Origin: Prevotellaceae bacterium
GTDB taxonomy: Bacteria > Bacteroidota > Bacteroidia > Bacteroidales > UBA932
DNA length: 15,690 bases
Direction: 5' to 3'
NCBI GenBank assembly: GCA_031259805.1
Contig: JAIRKX010000175.1
Location: forward strand, 1-15,690
Shown here in pieces: positions 12,358 to 15,690 of this stretch (positions are counted from its first letter, which is position 1; each line of letters opens with the position of its first letter). The notes below the pieces were generated by a model. That model worked only from the letters and a program-made list of their open reading frames with translations. It had not been told where the DNA came from and ran no database searches. The position numbers were made by a program, and so were the translations under genes.

Positions 12358-14409
12358 TCAAAACTTCAGGCTTATCTGCATTTTCAATGTTGTCTGGTGT
12401 GGTTGGTCAATTTGTGTCAGACCGTCGCTGATAGCGGCTCTGTAAATAAAGCGGGTTTGGGCAATGCGAAACCAGATGGCCAGACGGGAAACGACTTTTA
12501 GACAAAGGTTGAAATACCACCGTACTCCTCTGGCATAATAGGCCGGCACGGAAAAGGCGTAGAGCATATCATCCTCGTAAGCATAGAGGCGGGTGTTCCA
12601 ACTGTCGGTATCAAATACGGCAAAACGGACAGAGGCGCTGAGCGGCCATGTGGCGAACGCGTATTTAATGTCATGGTACAGTAGCAGGCCATTTTCCCTA
12701 TCCGCCGCGCGGTAGCGTTTCCATTCGATACGGTCGCGCATGGACAGGCCGTCCGACAGTTTGTAGGATATTTCGTAGCGGATGCGGAGTGCGTCTACCG
12801 TTTGCCATTGAGTGACGGCTGTAGCGCCGTCGGAGATATTCTCCTGCTTTTGCTCCTGCTTTATGTGCAGGTACATGCCGAATGCCGTCGCAGGACGGTA
12901 GTCGATCTGCGCCCAATATTCAAAGCCGTGCGAAGGCGCATACATGCGGTAGCGCATCCATGGAAACCGGAAGGCGTCGGCGTATGCCGATACGGTGATG
13001 TCGGAGAATGGCAACCATTGTAGCCCGACGTAGAAGCCATTTTCATTGGCGGTTTTACTCGCCTCGCCGAATCCCTGTGCATACATGGCCTGATAGTGAC
13101 GGCTGTAGTTCCGGTACAGGAGCGACAAGCGGAGGGCGCGATCTATATCAAAGAGCGCGCCGGTCAGCGCTGCCCATCCACCGTTAGCGCTCAACGCCCC
13201 TTCGCCGAAGATGCTCACACGTTGCCATACGCCGTAGAAATCCAGCCCGATGTTGGCATTCTGTGAGTCGGTTAGCTCAAACTGGTTGTAGGGTTTGATG
13301 TCGCGGTTATAATCCTTTCCGTAGCGATACCACAAGCCTGTCAGGCCAATCTTAAACCGGTTGAATCGGTACGAGAGATTGCCGCCGGCCAGCGTTTCGG
13401 ATACCGACTGCTTGGTGGCCATCCGGCTTACGGTATTATGCTGTCCGGTGGTTTGAATCGTACTGAACGCGATACTGTCGGTCGTTGCATCGATATATTT
13501 ATAAGACGCAAACGCCGACAAGTTCCATTGCCGGTATTGCAGTGTCACGGCCGCACCGCGCCGGAACATATTCTCGTTGCTCGATGTGTAGCCAGTCAGT
13601 CCGCGCTCATGCCGTTTGATCGCAAGCGGGTCGCCCGCCTTTGAGAGCGAATAACCGCCCCATGCCACCAGTCCCTGCCCGAACTGCATCTGGTAATCGC
13701 CTACAATAAGCCGTTTGACGATGCCTATGTCGGCCACCTGCACATGTGCCGAATAAAAATCGAACCCCTGCCGGTTGTTATCCGCAAAGAACGGCTCGCC
13801 TGCGTCGTTCTTCGCGGTAAACGCCCATTGCATCTTATCTTTGTAATGATAGCGATAGCGGGCATATAAAGCCCACGGTGTGCCGAGGTAGCGCGCATTG
13901 GGGTTGGCCGCATAGTCGTCGGCGCTGATTGGCCGGTATCCCTGCTGCTGTTCCAGCGTCCGTCCGGTACGCGCCAATATTTGATGGTGGCCACGGGTAA
14001 GGCGGTCGACAAAGGTTGGTCGACGTTCGTCCCGTGCCACCACGACGGTTATAAATGGCGACAGTTGAGCGGTTATTTCTTTATTGAATCCATGTACCAG
14101 CGGCAGCTCGTGAATACTGTACAGCAGACCGTGCTCCTCCCGATAAACCAGCAGACTCTGGATTTGAAAGTCGGTCAGCAACTGCAATTGTTGCAGATCG
14201 CTTTCGGTGGCGGTATTCAGGTCGAGCGGCTGTTCGAGCAGTAACTCACAGGTTTCGTACAAGGCTTGCAGGTCGATGTCCGCCTCTTCGCTGCCGGCGG
14301 CGATGGTCTCCACTAATTGACGCACCAAGTCGGGCAGGTCGGACGACGGTGACTGAGCGGTAGCACCCCAACTCGCTAACAGCATCCAGATAACAGTTAA
14401 ATATCTCAT
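12358..14409 (-). CDS. Helix-hairpin-helix / outer-membrane beta-barrel protein
   Basis: This 683-residue protein has a signal peptide ending near GATAQ (15-19). A ComEA-like helix-hairpin-helix region follows, PLDLNTATESDLQQLQLLTD (61-80) and on to HELPLVHGF (100-108). From about residue 115 it is rich in alternating aromatic and polar residues, with many YRY, GLTGLWYRYG and FYVGLQW strands, ending MQISLKF, like an outer-membrane barrel with a terminal Phe. The HHH-plus-barrel layout is a recurring Bacteroidota architecture of unknown function. HHH domains normally bind DNA backbone, which is odd for an exported protein. It follows the PorV/PorQ-like gene by 26 bases and is probably co-transcribed. 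A role in DNA uptake is only a guess; a structural use of HHH is equally possible. Confidence 0.8.
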   Translation of the reverse strand: MRYLTVIWMLLASWGATAQSPSSDLPDLVRQLVETIAAGSEEADIDLQALYETCELLLEQPLDLNTATESDLQQLQLLTDFQIQSLLVYREEHGLLYSIHELPLVHGFNKEITAQLSPFITVVVARDERRPTFVDRLTRGHHQILARTGRTLEQQQGYRPISADDYAANPNARYLGTPWALYARYRYHYKDKMQWAFTAKNDAGEPFFADNNRQGFDFYSAHVQVADIGIVKRLIVGDYQMQFGQGLVAWGGYSLSKAGDPLAIKRHERGLTGYTSSNENMFRRGAAVTLQYRQWNLSAFASYKYIDATTDSIAFSTIQTTGQHNTVSRMATKQSVSETLAGGNLSYRFNRFKIGLTGLWYRYGKDYNRDIKPYNQFELTDSQNANIGLDFYGVWQRVSIFGEGALSANGGWAALTGALFDIDRALRLSLLYRNYSRHYQAMYAQGFGEASKTANENGFYVGLQWLPFSDITVSAYADAFRFPWMRYRMYAPSHGFEYWAQIDYRPATAFGMYLHIKQEQKQENISDGATAVTQWQTVDALRIRYEISYKLSDGLSMRDRIEWKRYRAADRENGLLLYHDIKYAFATWPLSASVRFAVFDTDSWNTRLYAYEDDMLYAFSVPAYYARGVRWYFNLCLKVVSRLAIWFRIAQTRFIYRAAISDGLTQIDQPHQTTLKMQISLKF

Positions 14410-14435
14410 GAGAATTAAGAATTACTTTTTACGCC

Positions 14436-15272
14436 TCACAATTGGATATTGATTCCTCCGGTTGGCGTATAGCCTAATACAGGATGGCGGCTCAACGCGG
14501 CGTCGAAGCGGAATCGCTTATGCGCATAGCCGACGCCGAAGTGCGTCTCAAAGGGAGCGGAGATAATCCCGACGCGCAGGTACAGCGCCTGCACGACCGT
14601 AAATTCTGTACCGATTTTCACACGTAATGCCTCATAAATATCTTTCGAAACTTCGGCATACAATTGTACGGGCGTCGCGACGGTGTAACGCGCACCCAAC
14701 GTAAACACCACCGGCAGCAGGCTGCGGTCTTCGCTGTTCCATGCGGATAGAGTAACATTGGTGGCGCAGAACCCCAGCCACAGATTCTTTGTCGGACGCG
14801 CCAAAATGCCTGCCCGCCCTGACACCGCCCACAGATTCCGGTATTCCTGTGGAAAATGCAGCATCCGTCCCTCAATGCCCACGCCGACCGACAGGTATTC
14901 ATTCAACTTCCGTCCGGCGGAAAGGCCGGCAAGACTTTCGCCAAACGACGCCATGCCTAAATTAAGACTGCTGACATACGCCCCCACGACGTTGCCCCAC
15001 AGCGGCAGCGCCCCAACAACAGTACTGATGCCCAAATCGGCCACAGCAAAGCGTTGCTCATGCGATACGCCTACACCCATGTCGGTCAGCATACCTAAAC
15101 TGCCGGGATTATTGACCGCTGACCACACATCTACGTCCACGGACACGATGCCGCCCATACCGGCCGCCCGCGCCCCGACCGGAGTCAGTGCCGACTGCGC
15201 AAAGCCTCGCGGAATAAACACAATGCACAGGAGCAGGGGGATGAAAAACTGCCTGAGAATGGATTTTGACAT
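14436..15272 (-). CDS. PorV/PorQ-like outer-membrane beta-barrel protein
   Basis: This 278-residue protein has a signal peptide ending near GFAQ (23-26). The N-terminal motif GARAAGMGGIVSV (33-45) followed by WSAVNNPGSLG (50-60) is typical of the PorV/PorQ (UPF0164-like, FadL-related) family. The rest is a series of short amphipathic strands such as LSVGVGIEGRML, AGILARPTKNLWLGF and TLGARYTV. It ends GGINIQL, consistent with an outer-membrane barrel. PorV and PorQ belong to the type IX secretion system, but this copy is short and no por gene or T9SS sorting domain is visible nearby, so it is named only by fold. It is the first gene of the operon with the HHH barrel protein and has a well-formed promoter about 70 bases upstream. 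Confidence 0.78.
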   Translation of the reverse strand: MSKSILRQFFIPLLLCIVFIPRGFAQSALTPVGARAAGMGGIVSVDVDVWSAVNNPGSLGMLTDMGVGVSHEQRFAVADLGISTVVGALPLWGNVVGAYVSSLNLGMASFGESLAGLSAGRKLNEYLSVGVGIEGRMLHFPQEYRNLWAVSGRAGILARPTKNLWLGFCATNVTLSAWNSEDRSLLPVVFTLGARYTVATPVQLYAEVSKDIYEALRVKIGTEFTVVQALYLRVGIISAPFETHFGVGYAHKRFRFDAALSRHPVLGYTPTGGINIQL

Positions 15273-15343
15273 GGTTGGGGGAAAGGTTATTTAATTTCTA
15301 TTTATGATTTTCGGTTCTTACTTATTTTTGTTTTTCATGGATG

Positions 15344-15374
15344 CAAAGATATGTAAAATTTTTTATAAGGCCAA
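15344..15374 (-). promoter_or_regulatory. Promoter of the barrel/HHH operon
   Basis: On the minus strand TTG (15372-15374), exactly 20 bases, then TATCTTTG (15344-15351) followed by C. This fits the Bacteroidota consensus. Transcription would start near 15337, leaving an A/T-rich leader of about 65 bases to the ATG at 15272. Confidence 0.8.
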
Positions 15375-15375
15375 T

Positions 15376-15521
15376 TTATCATGCGCTAAAATACCTTTTG
15401 GTAGATTCAAGTATCAAATGCAACCGGATTATTCAATGCGGAGGAAAATACCTTCCACGGCGAGTCAAAGTGAAGTAATTTTCTGGGTCTGCGGTTCATT
15501 TTATATTGAACTTACCCTCCT
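15376..15521. other. Intergenic region between the barrel operon promoter and the right-end repeat
   Basis: No gene or clear structure is seen. An open frame (15304-15528, plus strand) crosses it and also spans the minus-strand promoter, but it has no family resemblance and is treated as chance. Confidence 0.4.
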
Positions 15522-15690
15522 TTTTTAAATTATTTTTTGGTTAGTTTAAGGAAAAAACATACCTTTGTCATCGCTTCTTTGACATCCGTGATTTTTGATT
15601 AAATTAGTGAGTTAATCAAAATCCCTTTTTTCTTTTTCCACTCCCTCATTTTTAATTTCTTCTGCTGTCCGGCATTCGTTTTTTTTCCGG
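15522..15690 (+). repeat. Right copy of the inverted promoter-leader repeat
   Basis: This block is the inverted partner of positions 17-180. It holds a promoter (15536-15567), then a leader with TTTTGATTAA (15593-15602) and TTAATCAAAA (15612-15621), a perfect 10-base inverted repeat around a 9-base loop. A pyrimidine-rich tract follows (CCCTTTTTTCTTTTTCCACT and beyond), then GTCCGGCATTCG and a T-run before CCGG at the window edge. The leader continues out of the window, so the unit it serves is not visible. Confidence 0.8.
15536..15567 (+). promoter_or_regulatory. Outward-facing Bacteroidota promoter, right end
   Basis: TTTG (15536-15539), 20 bases, then TACCTTTG (15560-15567). Both boxes and the spacing equal those of the left-end promoter (127-158). 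Transcription would start near 15574 and leave the window to the right. Confidence 0.78.

Noticed and set aside
12253..12501. 82-codon plus-strand frame over the end of the HHH gene
   Set aside because: It overlaps the 3' end of the HHH barrel gene in antisense and has no promoter or resemblance.
14436..15272. Type IX secretion system locus
   Set aside because: Only fold-level similarity to PorV/PorQ is visible. No PorT/U/K/L/M/N genes and no sorting-domain protein occur in the window.
15304..15528. 74-codon plus-strand frame near the right end
   Set aside because: It crosses the minus-strand promoter of the barrel operon and looks like AT-rich chance coding.
1..15690. A 15 kb composite transposon with terminal inverted repeats
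   Set aside because: The inverted repeats are promoters with leaders, only about 80% alike, and the genes between are housekeeping with no transposase or recombinase.

Overview
The window looks like a chromosomal segment from a member of the Bacteroidota, probably the order Bacteroidales. The evidence is promoters of the TTTG / TAnnTTTG type with a 19-21 base spacer, a TonB-dependent receptor paired with a DUF4249 lipoprotein, an HU protein, a PorV/PorQ-like outer-membrane barrel next to a helix-hairpin-helix barrel protein, and a general lack of Shine-Dalgarno sites (with one striking exception). No phage, plasmid or transposase gene is visible. Gene content is mostly housekeeping or envelope.

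Layout, left to right. Positions 1-329 are non-coding: a promoter-plus-leader repeat pointing out of the window to the left, then short direct repeats. On the minus strand follow a RecD-like superfamily 1 helicase (330-1742) and the potassium transporter trkH (1844-3286). On the plus strand are a small HEPN-domain protein and a thioredoxin-like lipoprotein (3519-4539, probably one operon), the HU gene (4800-5072) with its own promoter and intrinsic terminator, and then the TonB-dependent receptor and DUF4249 lipoprotein pair (5131-8333). Between this pair and the convergent minus-strand genes lies an array of nine tandem 23-25 base palindromic units (8355-8568). On the minus strand a DUF362 protein with a Tat signal, a large polyferredoxin that fuses a NapH-like membrane part to a Tat-like ferredoxin part, and mannose-6-phosphate isomerase manA form a probable operon (transcribed 12107 to 8577). 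A second minus-strand operon (15272 to 12358) encodes a PorV/PorQ-like barrel and a helix-hairpin-helix/beta-barrel protein.

The right end (about 15522-15690) carries a second copy of the left-end repeat in inverted orientation. Each copy is a well-formed Bacteroidota promoter followed by a leader with a perfect inverted repeat and a pyrimidine-rich tract, and each drives transcription outward from the window. About 80% of 79 gapless positions of the leader match by eye. The segment is therefore flanked by two divergently transcribed paralogous units whose bodies lie outside it. Ribosomal RNA operons are one candidate, but nothing inside the window proves this.

The most unusual items are the flanking promoter-leader repeats, the palindromic tandem array between convergent genes, the NapH/Tat ferredoxin fusion with DUF362, and the solitary HEPN protein with an RX5H motif. 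Residue counts, repeat alignments and promoter spacings were done by eye.
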